This document shows positions 8,823-16,135 of a stretch of 64,000 nucleotides of DNA, in pieces (within the stretch, counting starts at the first letter, position 1; every line of letters begins with the position of its first letter). This stretch comes from Candidatus Rifleibacteriota bacterium (GTDB lineage: Bacteria; Muiribacteriota; Ozemobacteria; Ozemobacterales; Ozemobacteraceae). Both the position numbers and the translations under genes were made by a program. The notes beneath the pieces are model-generated. The model was not told the DNA's origin, ran no database searches, and worked only from the letters and a program-made list of their open reading frames with translations. The stretch spans positions 62,001 through 126,000 of the forward strand of contig JADFZL010000008.1 in assembly GCA_015232575.1 (NCBI GenBank), read 5' to 3'.

Positions 8823-9761
8823 TCAGAGAGATTTTATTACCTTTTCTATTTCTGATGACAATCTTGAAGAGCCTCGGCAGATTTCATACGCGGCTGATGA
8901 CCAGTATTTTGAGTCTCCCTGGCTCATATTGAAACTTGGGGAAAGTGCCTCAAGGCTTGAACAGGTTGAGTCCAGGACAAGTTTATAGGGCTGTTGCAAA
9001 TTTGAAAACTTATTCTTTAAGTTTCTGATTATCCTTGATGCATTTGCAATTTGACACCAGATCACTTCATAAGTTTTTATCATTGAGTCACGATCAGAGG
9101 CGCCAGAAAAATTCTGAGATCCCAGCCAGGCTTCCACAACTTGTAACTGATATTTTACCAGGGTCTGTTCAGATACTTTCGGACCTGCTGGCAATACTTT
9201 TATTATCGCTTCGATATCACTATTAGCTTTACTCATAGAATTGATGACGTTTTGTGTGGCTTCCTTCCAAAAAGCTGCGTCTCCCTGTTTGTTAACATCA
9301 CGATAGAGATTTTTACTTAAATTAGAATTCAGATTTTCAATGGTTGCTGCAAGCAAATCATTCATGGAAAATCTAGCAACTTTTGAAATTTCTGAATAAG
9401 CAATTTTACCCTGTAAAAAGTTCATCTGAAAATTCCTGACCCAGAAATCTTTATATCCTTGTCCAGTGCATCTTTGAGCGCTAAGAAAACTCTGAATTGC
9501 TTCAAGCCTTGCCCGGATTTCCGGAACATTCACATCTTCAGAAGCAACCTGAATTTCTTCATTACATTCCGTTCCATGTACTCTCTGAAAAGTCTTCTGT
9601 TGACTGATTCGAGTGGCTCTGGACAACTTGTAATCGCTGGCACTTTTCTTTACTTCGCTGCTCACAGAAAGCTGTGTTGCTTCAGAAGCACCCACAAAAG
9701 AACCTAACGAGAGAAATACTGCCACTACAATCGCCATCATCGGAACATTTTTCTTACTCAT
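8823..9761 (-). CDS. Exported protein with internal duplication, function unknown
   Basis: 312 aa starting at ATG 9761 (MSKKNVP), chosen over ATG 9773 because GGAGG lies 5 bases before it. The Sec signal spans residues about 3-25 (cleavage near VGA-SEA). No family was recognised. The mature part seems to contain two copies of a helical unit of roughly 115 residues: each starts with an L..(I/V)..(F/W)L..Q pattern and ends with GD...W..A and S(D/E)IE..IK.L. Five cysteines are present and could form disulfides. It is the last gene of the minus-strand cluster with the sigma/anti-sigma pair, after a gap of about 115 bases, and may be a target of that sigma factor (inference). Confidence 0.75.
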   Translation of the reverse strand: MSKKNVPMMAIVVAVFLSLGSFVGASEATQLSVSSEVKKSASDYKLSRATRISQQKTFQRVHGTECNEEIQVASEDVNVPEIRARLEAIQSFLSAQRCTGQGYKDFWVRNFQMNFLQGKIAYSEISKVARFSMNDLLAATIENLNSNLSKNLYRDVNKQGDAAFWKEATQNVINSMSKANSDIEAIIKVLPAGPKVSEQTLVKYQLQVVEAWLGSQNFSGASDRDSMIKTYEVIWCQIANASRIIRNLKNKFSNLQQPYKLVLDSTCSSLEALSPSFNMSQGDSKYWSSAAYEICRGSSRLSSEIEKVIKSL

Positions 9762-9877
9762 ATTTTCCTCCATTTTTACTTTAATTTTTTCCAGGTTTTT
9801 CTCACTTCCAAATTAAGATACCTTTAAAAAATTAAAAGTGTGACAAGCAATTTCGAGTTAGAAAAGTTTTTGATCAT

Positions 9878-10843
9878 TCATTCTGCTATTACTGCCTCTG
9901 ATGGTAATTGGTTCCGGTATTCCGGTATAATAACCTTCTCGTCTGTATCTGTTGACGTTGAGTATGTTGGTTCGGAAGTTAAAGTTGATGTTTCGCTTGT
10001 ATTTTCCGGAATTTGTTTTACTTCACCGGTAAGATTTTGTCCGGCTTTCAAAATTGTTACAGACAGCTTGGGTATAAGAGTTCTCACTTCGACTTCGCCA
10101 TTACTCACAGCAAGGTTCCAGGTATTGCTTTCCAATTTTAAAGTCATTTCTGCTCCTTTGGTCAATAATAATCCAGATGGCAGTTCGACCAAAAACTTTT
10201 TTTCTGATGGAAAACATCTGATTTGAAAATTTCCGCTTTGCACCTTGATTCCGCGAAAACCTGTAAGCATCTGACCAGTTCCGGCAATTTCAACTTTTCC
10301 GGTTTCATTTCCTCCGCTTATAAATGACAGGGATATCTTTCCGTTTTCTCCAAGACGGATTATGTCGTTTTTCTGCAAAGTTTCTATTTTAGCTGGGTCC
10401 AGATTTCTTTTGCCTGCAAACGATGTTAATTCTGCAAATTGAGCATTAGATGCCTGTGTAAGTTCAACTGGCAAAGGGTTTTTGAGAGGGGTATTTTCGG
10501 AAGATCGGAAAAAAGTCAGATAAATTCCAAGTGCAATTACGACCATGGAAAATGCAGAGATAAGAAACCTGGAGAAAACCAGAGATTGTGAGTTTTGGAC
10601 AAGCGAAATGTCCTGGTTTGATATAAGAGATCGAGTTTCCTGGATGATTTTATTTGTACCAGCTTGTACTTCCTCGAATGTTGGGTTTAGAGAAGAGGAC
10701 AATTTCTTTAACGAAATTAGTTTATTCAAAATGGTTGCACATTCAGGGCAATTAGAAGAATGAAGCTTTATTTCATCCGGGATTTTTTCCAAGCCGGTTG
10801 GGTCACATTCAACAGTCCATTCAAGAAATTGTTCACAGTTCAT
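9878..10843 (-). CDS. Zinc-finger anti-sigma factor with FecR-like domain
   Basis: 321 aa starting at ATG 10843 (MNCEQFLEW), preceded by AAAGGAG; an upstream in-frame start lies within the sigma gene and has no such signal. Residues about 1-45 carry a cytoplasmic zinc anti-sigma motif (HSSNCPEC, an HxxxCxxC). One membrane segment (about 110-130) is followed by a periplasmic beta-rich FecR-like region (RLGENGKISLSF, VQSGNFQIRC, VSNGEVEV). It should hold the sigma factor encoded just upstream inactive at the membrane until a periplasmic signal arrives. It overlaps the sigma gene by 11 bases, the classic arrangement of a cognate pair. The C-terminal 45 residues are Thr/Ser/Pro rich and probably flexible. 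Confidence 0.85.
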   Translation of the reverse strand: MNCEQFLEWTVECDPTGLEKIPDEIKLHSSNCPECATILNKLISLKKLSSSLNPTFEEVQAGTNKIIQETRSLISNQDISLVQNSQSLVFSRFLISAFSMVVIALGIYLTFFRSSENTPLKNPLPVELTQASNAQFAELTSFAGKRNLDPAKIETLQKNDIIRLGENGKISLSFISGGNETGKVEIAGTGQMLTGFRGIKVQSGNFQIRCFPSEKKFLVELPSGLLLTKGAEMTLKLESNTWNLAVSNGEVEVRTLIPKLSVTILKAGQNLTGEVKQIPENTSETSTLTSEPTYSTSTDTDEKVIIPEYRNQLPSEAVIAE

Positions 10844-11411
10844 TTTGCTTCTCCTTTTTGCCAAGAGCACGAATAGCACGGCATATAGTCTGACGAAGTC
10901 CTGCTTCACTTTTTCCCGTAATCTGCGATATCTCGCTATAAGACAACCCTTCTGTGAAACGAAGAACCATGATCTCCCTTTCAGATTCAGATAAACCCTG
11001 GAGCAGTGACTCTACCTCAGAACGGCTTCCGACCTCTTCTTCAATGTTAACCGACGAGGAAATGTTGTTGAGAATTTCATCAGGAACACTAGCTTGTAGT
11101 TGCCGGCTTTTAAATTGCTCTTTATAAAAATCATGAATTTTGTTTCTGGTGATCTGAAAAAGCCATGATTGAAATTTCCCTGAAGGTTTGTAGCTGGAAA
11201 GATACTTGAACGCTCGTACAAAGGTGTCCTGAACAATGTCCATTGCGGTTTCCCTGTTCCCAGTTTTAAACAGAGCCAGACGAAAAATTGAATTGTAATG
11301 CCTTTGCACTAGTTTTTCAAAACTGGCACCTGAACCTTGAGTGGCTTGTTCAACAAGTTTTTCATCAGATTCTGCAGAAATATTTTGAAAGAAAGAAATG
11401 ATTGATTTCAT
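10833..11411 (-). CDS. ECF (sigma70 family, group 4) RNA polymerase sigma factor
   Basis: 192 aa. Sigma region 2 spans about 20-90 (YNSIFRLAL, DIVQDTFVRAFKYL, FQSWLFQITRN), and region 4 spans about 125-185 (LSESEREIMVLRF, GLSYSEISQITG, ICRAIRAL). It directs RNA polymerase to a dedicated regulon and is paired with the overlapping zinc anti-sigma gene. It lies 45 bases downstream of two pseudopilin genes on the same strand and may be transcribed with them, linking an extracytoplasmic response to the pilus-like proteins (inference). No Shine-Dalgarno is visible. TAAAAT stands 7 bases before the ATG, so an internal leaderless transcript is possible. Confidence 0.92.
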   Translation of the reverse strand: MKSIISFFQNISAESDEKLVEQATQGSGASFEKLVQRHYNSIFRLALFKTGNRETAMDIVQDTFVRAFKYLSSYKPSGKFQSWLFQITRNKIHDFYKEQFKSRQLQASVPDEILNNISSSVNIEEEVGSRSEVESLLQGLSESEREIMVLRFTEGLSYSEISQITGKSEAGLRQTICRAIRALGKKEKQNEL

Positions 11412-11456
11412 GGTGCGAATTTTAGAAAACTAAATTTGGAATTAAGTTTGTTCATT

Positions 11457-12074
11457 TTAATTCGAAACTCCTCTCCAGATCGAATTCAGTTGTCGGTTTA
11501 GAATTGGGGGCGCATAACAAACGGAAAAATTTCTAGAAATACCTGAATCTTTTGAAGCCTCAGAATTTACTAGAAACTCCAGATTTATTTTAACCAGTAC
11601 CCTTAGAATTTTCTCTTCCGATGGAACTGGAAGTGATGATGGAGAAGTGATTTCATAAATCTGACCATTTGTTGCAATCCCGAGCAGTTTGAGGTCAAAG
11701 CCCTTTAGACGTCCTTCCCCAAGCCGGCTTTTTTGTCCATTTTCAGTGTGAAGCAGTTCGCCGGCTCTGAAATCGAAGTAATAATTTCGAGTGCTTGATG
11801 TACTGGAGGTAATGTTTATGGAATTGTTTTCAGCAAAGAAGATTGCAGAATTGATCAGCCTCTTCCAATCGTCAGGGGTTGTACCGACAGCACAGTCAAG
11901 ATCATTGTAAAGTTTAGATAATATAAGACTGGCTTCCATATTGCATTCTGAATTCTCAAATTGTCTGGAAAAATTTGTTCTTCCATATTGAATTAAATTT
12001 GAAATAATCAGAACCAATAGTGAAAGTAATAATGTTGATATTGTGATCTCGACCAGCGAAAAAGCATTTTTCAT
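11457..12074 (-). CDS. Prepilin-type pseudopilin (GspJ/PilW-like)
   Basis: 205 aa with a textbook type IV prepilin N terminus: a short leader (MKNA), then FSLVEITISTLLLSLLVL, with the conserved glutamate at mature position 5. The leader ends in Ala rather than Gly before the Phe. The rest is a globular periplasmic domain with no family I can name. Its length and place after another pseudopilin suggest a minor pilin of a type II secretion or type IV pilus system. It starts 3 bases after the stop of the previous pseudopilin gene, so the two are coupled. No pilin peptidase or assembly ATPase is in the window. Confidence 0.82.
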   Translation of the reverse strand: MKNAFSLVEITISTLLLSLLVLIISNLIQYGRTNFSRQFENSECNMEASLILSKLYNDLDCAVGTTPDDWKRLINSAIFFAENNSINITSSTSSTRNYYFDFRAGELLHTENGQKSRLGEGRLKGFDLKLLGIATNGQIYEITSPSSLPVPSEEKILRVLVKINLEFLVNSEASKDSGISRNFSVCYAPPILNRQLNSIWRGVSN

Positions 12075-12077
12075 CTT

Positions 12078-12548
12078 CTATGGCCTCCAGGAAACAAGTA
12101 TCTGGTTTTCAGCTATTTTTTTGCTGGATATATTTATTCGCAGAGTTACTTTCTTTAACGTGTTGGTGAGGCTTTCGATGATAAGAATTCTTTCAAATTT
12201 TTCAGGAAGTTGCGATATCCAGAGTTTTGTACCAATAATGCTGGAAAGCGAACTGTCATTTAAAACTGCTTTAAATGGAATAGACGCATCTTTGACGGTC
12301 CAGGAATCATCTATCTTTGCTGAAAAAGAAGCTGGAAGATACTGAAAAGGCATAGCATAAATCTGAGAAAAGATTTCTGAAATGGAATTTATTGCGATAA
12401 TTTCTTCATAGGAAATCTGTGATTTAACATTGGACTGTCGGTTTAAATCAATCAATGGCAGAAAGGAAAAAGTCAGAATTGCAAATCCGATTAGAGCTCC
12501 CAACATTGTTATTCCTAATCGGAAGGTTTTGGTGCTTTTTCTATTCAT
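12078..12548 (-). CDS. Pseudopilin-like protein (PilV/GspI-like) lacking Glu5
   Basis: 156 aa from ATG 12548 (MNRKST), 11 bases after the stop of the upstream gene. An in-frame TTG at 12563 would extend it but is less likely. The N terminus resembles a prepilin (KTFRLG then ITMLGALIGFAILTFSFL). The residue at mature position 5, normally Glu, is Gly. GspK-type tip pseudopilins also lack Glu5, but this protein is much shorter than GspK. The periplasmic part is small and unassigned. It lies between the 712-aa pilin-like gene and the second pseudopilin in one operon. Confidence 0.72.
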   Translation of the reverse strand: MNRKSTKTFRLGITMLGALIGFAILTFSFLPLIDLNRQSNVKSQISYEEIIAINSISEIFSQIYAMPFQYLPASFSAKIDDSWTVKDASIPFKAVLNDSSLSSIIGTKLWISQLPEKFERILIIESLTNTLKKVTLRINISSKKIAENQILVSWRP

Positions 12549-12559
12549 GGCTCTAATTC

Positions 12560-14698
12560 TCAACTTTCAGGAACATCTGAAATATAGAAACGGTAGTATT
12601 CCTGCCTTTTAAGGCTAACTGGATCAGCGCTGCAATCATAACATATTTCACCGCCAGACGGAGAAAAATCCGGGGGGAAAATCTTTGTTGAAATTCCGCC
12701 TTTAATTTTAACAGGAATTGTCCTGGAAAGATTCCATACACGTCCGTTTAATGCCACCAGAAAAGCTTCAATTTTATTCCTTGCGGGGTCTGAGGAAAAA
12801 TCCAGATTAATATTCCCGTTAAGTGCTGCAATTGTAAGAACTTCATCTTTGCCTGAAGAACTCTTTGTTATTCCTGAGAGTGTCAGGTCACCGTTCTCCA
12901 TGATAATTATTCCACCTTTTTCAATTTCACTGGATGGAATTCTGAAAGTCTGATTCATTTTTCCTTTTATTAAAACTGGAGCGTCAAGAATTATTTTCCA
13001 GTTGTTATGAAATTTGCCTTTGCTCGCAAAGCGGGCCATGAATTCCGCAATATCTTTTACAACATATACGGCTTTTCCCTTTAGTACATAAGGTGAAGGA
13101 GGGTTGTCAACAATGTTAAACGGGCTCCTGTCTTGATTACCAAAAAAGAGCTTTTTTGTTCTGTTAATTCGGGGAAATTTACCTGAAGCAGGAGAAACAT
13201 CCGGAAGTTCAAGAAGAAGGTTTTTTTGAATTCTTGCCTCTTTTCCAGTCGAAGTCGAATAAGGATCAGGCGAAAAGAGGCTTCTTTCCTGATTTAACAG
13301 GCCCGTATTTCGAAAAAACATATAATCATAGCTGTTCAGATAACATTCCTGCCGAAAGGTAGAAGTGCAGGCTTTATATTGTTCCCAGGTTGAAAAAATC
13401 TTTTCGTATGTATACGGCTGAAGAACATCCAGGGGAATATTGTGATTGAATTCACCCAGCGTTTCGGTTGAATCAATAAATGCTGGAAGCCCTGGAAGAT
13501 CGGAAAACTGTTTGCCTTTATTGTACAAGTAGCTGACAATTCCTTCGTGAGTGTTATCGTTGTTCACATCAACGACAATTGCCGAAATATCCAGAAATCG
13601 GCGTGCAACCCGTCCTAATATCATCGTCGGAGAAGGGTTGTTCGTGTCACCAAAGAGGTGCAGACAACTTGAAGGCTCCCGGGCAGAACTCGGAATTTCG
13701 TTCTCGAGAAGACCATCTGAATTGAGATTCTTACCATTATTGTTTACGGCGTACACTCCATCTACAAAATGCCTCAGCAAGAATCGCAAACCGTATGGAA
13801 AGATAGCAGAGTCCAGTTTCGATGAGGTTATAAAGGTGTTGAAAAAATTTCCCAGGTTTGGATTATTTGCGTGAATATAACATAAATCAGGGGTTACTTT
13901 ATGCGGATTAATCCCAAAAATTCTGAAAAAATGGAATAATTCTCCAAACAAAGAACTTCCTGCGGTCAAATTTAATGTTACTTCTGAAGGACCACCAAAA
14001 TATATCAATCCCGAATGTTTCCAAAGATCATGGTTCAGGAATTCCGGGGAAGTTGGGTCAGAATTCCTCAGGACTATCGGCATAATCTGAAAAGTTGTAT
14101 CTACGGGGTTTCCATTCTTATCATTGAAGAATTTATTGTACGAACGTCCAGAAGATGGCCTTGTAACAAACAATGTAAACCTGGAAAGCAGATTCGGGCA
14201 CAGATTGACTATTCTCAATTCACGGCTTTCTTCGAAAACAATCTCTCTATTTCCGAGGAAAATTTTTCCTTTGAATTTCAGGCGACACACGCGCTCAAGA
14301 GGGTCGTATCCTCCGTTAGTCGGATTGAGATTATCTGGATCTATATCTTTTGCCGCTTCTAAATCAGCTTTTGCGGTAATAACAAATCCTGGACTATTGT
14401 CAAATATGGTTGTAAGTTTTGAAATGTCTATGTCGAAACCCTTGATTAAATCATAAGGCAGTTCAAGGTCTTCTCTAAGTAGCTTTTCCTGATTTTCCGG
14501 TTCCTTTAAGGCTTCAATTATCTGATCAGATAAAAACTCCACTGCTGATTTTGCAGCAAATGCGGCTATTCGATTATCATACAACCTGTGAATTTGCCAT
14601 TGCCTCTGTCTGGTGAGAAAGTTGGCGGCAAATGTAAAAATCATGAAAACGATTACTGCTGACAATGCCAGATATTCTGCCATTCCTCTTCTACTCAC
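12560..14698 (-). CDS. Large pilin-like (PilX/GspK-like) surface protein
   Basis: 712 aa with GTG start, preceded by GGGG about 10 bases upstream. The N terminus (MSRRGMAEYLALSAVIVFMIF) is a positively charged stretch followed by one membrane helix, with a PilX/GspK-like continuation in which an AAFAAKSAVEFL segment leads into a helix. The long remainder is a soluble domain rich in Asn, Gly and aromatic residues with several beta-type stretches and no family I recognise. Two cysteines close together near the C terminus (ICYDC) could form a disulfide. As first gene of a pseudopilin operon and by far the largest, it may be a tip adhesin or tip pseudopilin of a pilus-like fibre (inference). The next gene begins just after its stop. 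Confidence 0.7.
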   Translation of the reverse strand: MSRRGMAEYLALSAVIVFMIFTFAANFLTRQRQWQIHRLYDNRIAAFAAKSAVEFLSDQIIEALKEPENQEKLLREDLELPYDLIKGFDIDISKLTTIFDNSPGFVITAKADLEAAKDIDPDNLNPTNGGYDPLERVCRLKFKGKIFLGNREIVFEESRELRIVNLCPNLLSRFTLFVTRPSSGRSYNKFFNDKNGNPVDTTFQIMPIVLRNSDPTSPEFLNHDLWKHSGLIYFGGPSEVTLNLTAGSSLFGELFHFFRIFGINPHKVTPDLCYIHANNPNLGNFFNTFITSSKLDSAIFPYGLRFLLRHFVDGVYAVNNNGKNLNSDGLLENEIPSSAREPSSCLHLFGDTNNPSPTMILGRVARRFLDISAIVVDVNNDNTHEGIVSYLYNKGKQFSDLPGLPAFIDSTETLGEFNHNIPLDVLQPYTYEKIFSTWEQYKACTSTFRQECYLNSYDYMFFRNTGLLNQERSLFSPDPYSTSTGKEARIQKNLLLELPDVSPASGKFPRINRTKKLFFGNQDRSPFNIVDNPPSPYVLKGKAVYVVKDIAEFMARFASKGKFHNNWKIILDAPVLIKGKMNQTFRIPSSEIEKGGIIIMENGDLTLSGITKSSSGKDEVLTIAALNGNINLDFSSDPARNKIEAFLVALNGRVWNLSRTIPVKIKGGISTKIFPPDFSPSGGEICYDCSADPVSLKRQEYYRFYISDVPES

Positions 14699-15060
14699 AG
14701 TTTAATTCCCCTATCACCAGATGGCTGATAAAATACCTGAATTTCAAATATAATTCAAATTTTTTTCCAGCAGCAATTCTCCTATTTACTCAAAAATTCA
14801 GACCAAACTGAAATCCTCAATTTCCAGCTGAACCACAGAATCAATTGATCTCCTTTTTTTATTTTGTTCTTACTATGAAGAACCTTCAAAATAAAAAAAA
14901 TGTGACAGGAAAAATTCAGAAAAAATTTGTATTCTTGTTTTTTCTCTATCTCCTCAATAATTCAGGGCAGACAAAAGATGCGACAGATAATTTTTTCTTG
15001 CCTTTTTTTGAAAAACTGATTAGAATCGGATTAATTCTGGACTATTACAGCGGCTGATCA
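14699..15060. other. Intergenic region between divergent genes, with a doubtful small ORF
   Basis: About 360 bases, AT-rich, separating the minus-strand pseudopilin operon from the plus-strand EF-hand gene. Promoters for both are expected here, but I could not pick a convincing one. A possible small coding frame is listed separately at 14875-15057. Confidence 0.4.
14875..15057 (+). CDS. Possible 60-aa small protein with hydrophobic segment (doubtful)
   Basis: The open frame MKNLQNKKNVTG... has a lysine-rich start followed by a hydrophobic stretch (FVFLFFLYLL), so it could be a small exported or membrane peptide. It ends 3 bases before the GTG of the next gene in the same orientation, which would suit translational coupling. 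There is no Shine-Dalgarno and the DNA is very AT-rich, where such frames arise by chance. An ATG 30 bases earlier (14845) is in frame. Treat as unproven. Confidence 0.3.
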   Translation: MKNLQNKKNVTGKIQKKFVFLFFLYLLNNSGQTKDATDNFFLPFFEKLIRIGLILDYYSG

Positions 15061-15756
15061 GTGAAAAGAAAAATTGAAACTTTGTTGTTTGTTTGTGTTC
15101 TTCTGCTATTATCTTTAACGGTTTCTGCTGAGTTAAAAACGAACATTTACGCCTTTGCAGTTGAAATTTCTGCTGATACTTTTTCCGGAACACAGATTTC
15201 GAAAACTTCTTTTTCTGAGATATCTTCTTTTTCGATTCCAATCTTCTTCTCATTTTTAGACTTGAATAAGGATTGGAAAATTACTTCTGCAGAAATAGGA
15301 CAACTTTCAGATTACTTAGGCTGCCTCTCTTCGGGTATATATGCTTATAAACCTGAATCAGGTATTCAGACCTCAGCCAGAATATTTTCGACTTCAATTG
15401 ATAAACAGGAATTTTCTTCGAATAAACTTCTTACTAACGCCAATCAAAACATGGTATTAAAACAGTTTCCAACATCCCTTCACGAAATTTCTTTCAAAAA
15501 ATCTAACGAATTGAATTCCTTGTCTTCAAGCATCAACTCTTTTTTTCCGAAAGAAAAATTTTCAATGATAGCCCATTGGACTTTTTTCTTTTCTGAAAGC
15601 AACGGTCAGGTTGAAATTTCATTTTTTTCAATGAAAGTTCTACCTTATTTTTTACTTTCTCAATGGAATCCTCCAAAATTCAGTTTTGGAAGTGCGTTGG
15701 AAATAGGCACTAAAAGTGCTTTCGAACCTCCAAAATCAGTTAGACCTTCAAAATGA
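15061..15756 (+). CDS. Exported protein with a canonical EF-hand loop
   Basis: 231 aa with GTG start and a clear Sec signal (hydrophobic residues 8-20, cleavage near VSA-EL). At about residues 68-79 it contains DLNKDWKITSAE, which fits the 12-residue EF-hand loop: D1, N3, D5, I8 and E12 all present. One calcium site is therefore likely, in the periplasm or outside. The rest is rich in Ser and Phe and resembles no family I know. A single EF-hand loop without a partner often occurs in bacterial dockerin-like or adhesin proteins, but no cohesin or dockerin repeat is seen. It converges on the STAS gene with only 8 bases between stop codons. Confidence 0.72.
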   Translation: MKRKIETLLFVCVLLLLSLTVSAELKTNIYAFAVEISADTFSGTQISKTSFSEISSFSIPIFFSFLDLNKDWKITSAEIGQLSDYLGCLSSGIYAYKPESGIQTSARIFSTSIDKQEFSSNKLLTNANQNMVLKQFPTSLHEISFKKSNELNSLSSSINSFFPKEKFSMIAHWTFFFSESNGQVEISFFSMKVLPYFLLSQWNPPKFSFGSALEIGTKSAFEPPKSVRPSK

Positions 15757-15764
15757 ATTTTTGT

Positions 15765-16121
15765 TTACATTTCTTTTTTCATATCTTCAATTGCTTCTGA
15801 CAGTCCAGGTTCATTTGGAATGGAAGGCAATAAACCCGCAATTGTAAAGGTTCTTATTTTCAATTTGTCAAGTCCGGTAAATGCAAGTCTTCCAAAAAAA
15901 ACTTCTTCGATCTTTGTGGACAATTCCAAAATTTTTGCTATTCCCGGACTGGTAACAATAGAACAATTCGAAAAATCCATAATAATATAATTTTTCTTTT
16001 CCCTAAGCATTGTCATAACTTCGCTTTCGAAATTCTTAACATCTGTGGGACCAAGGTATCCACTGAGTTTCAGAATTTGTATCCCATCCTTCATTTCGCT
16101 TAAAAGTTCAAAATTACTCAT
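15765..16121 (-). CDS. STAS domain protein (anti-sigma factor antagonist type)
   Basis: 118 aa, a single STAS domain. The key loop reads DFSNCSIVTSPGIAKIL at about residues 50-66, with a serine (TSPG) at the position phosphorylated in SpoIIAA/RsbV-type antagonists. In such systems a serine kinase phosphorylates the STAS protein and a SpoIIE-type phosphatase restores it. Two SpoIIE phosphatases are encoded in this window (19583 and 60227), but no RsbW-type kinase is. The gene has GGAG 8 bases before its ATG and follows the HEAT-repeat gene by 14 bases, so they form an operon. Confidence 0.85.
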   Translation of the reverse strand: MSNFELLSEMKDGIQILKLSGYLGPTDVKNFESEVMTMLREKKNYIIMDFSNCSIVTSPGIAKILELSTKIEEVFFGRLAFTGLDKLKIRTFTIAGLLPSIPNEPGLSEAIEDMKKEM

Positions 16122-16135
16122 TTTCTTGCTCCTTG

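Noticed and set aside
8743..8988. 81-aa plus-strand frame after the kinase operon
   Set aside because: It runs through the terminator hairpin and overlaps the exported-protein gene on the other strand; no ribosome site or family.
9840..10226. 128-aa plus-strand frame
   Set aside because: Antisense to the anti-sigma/FecR-like gene; no ribosome site or domain.
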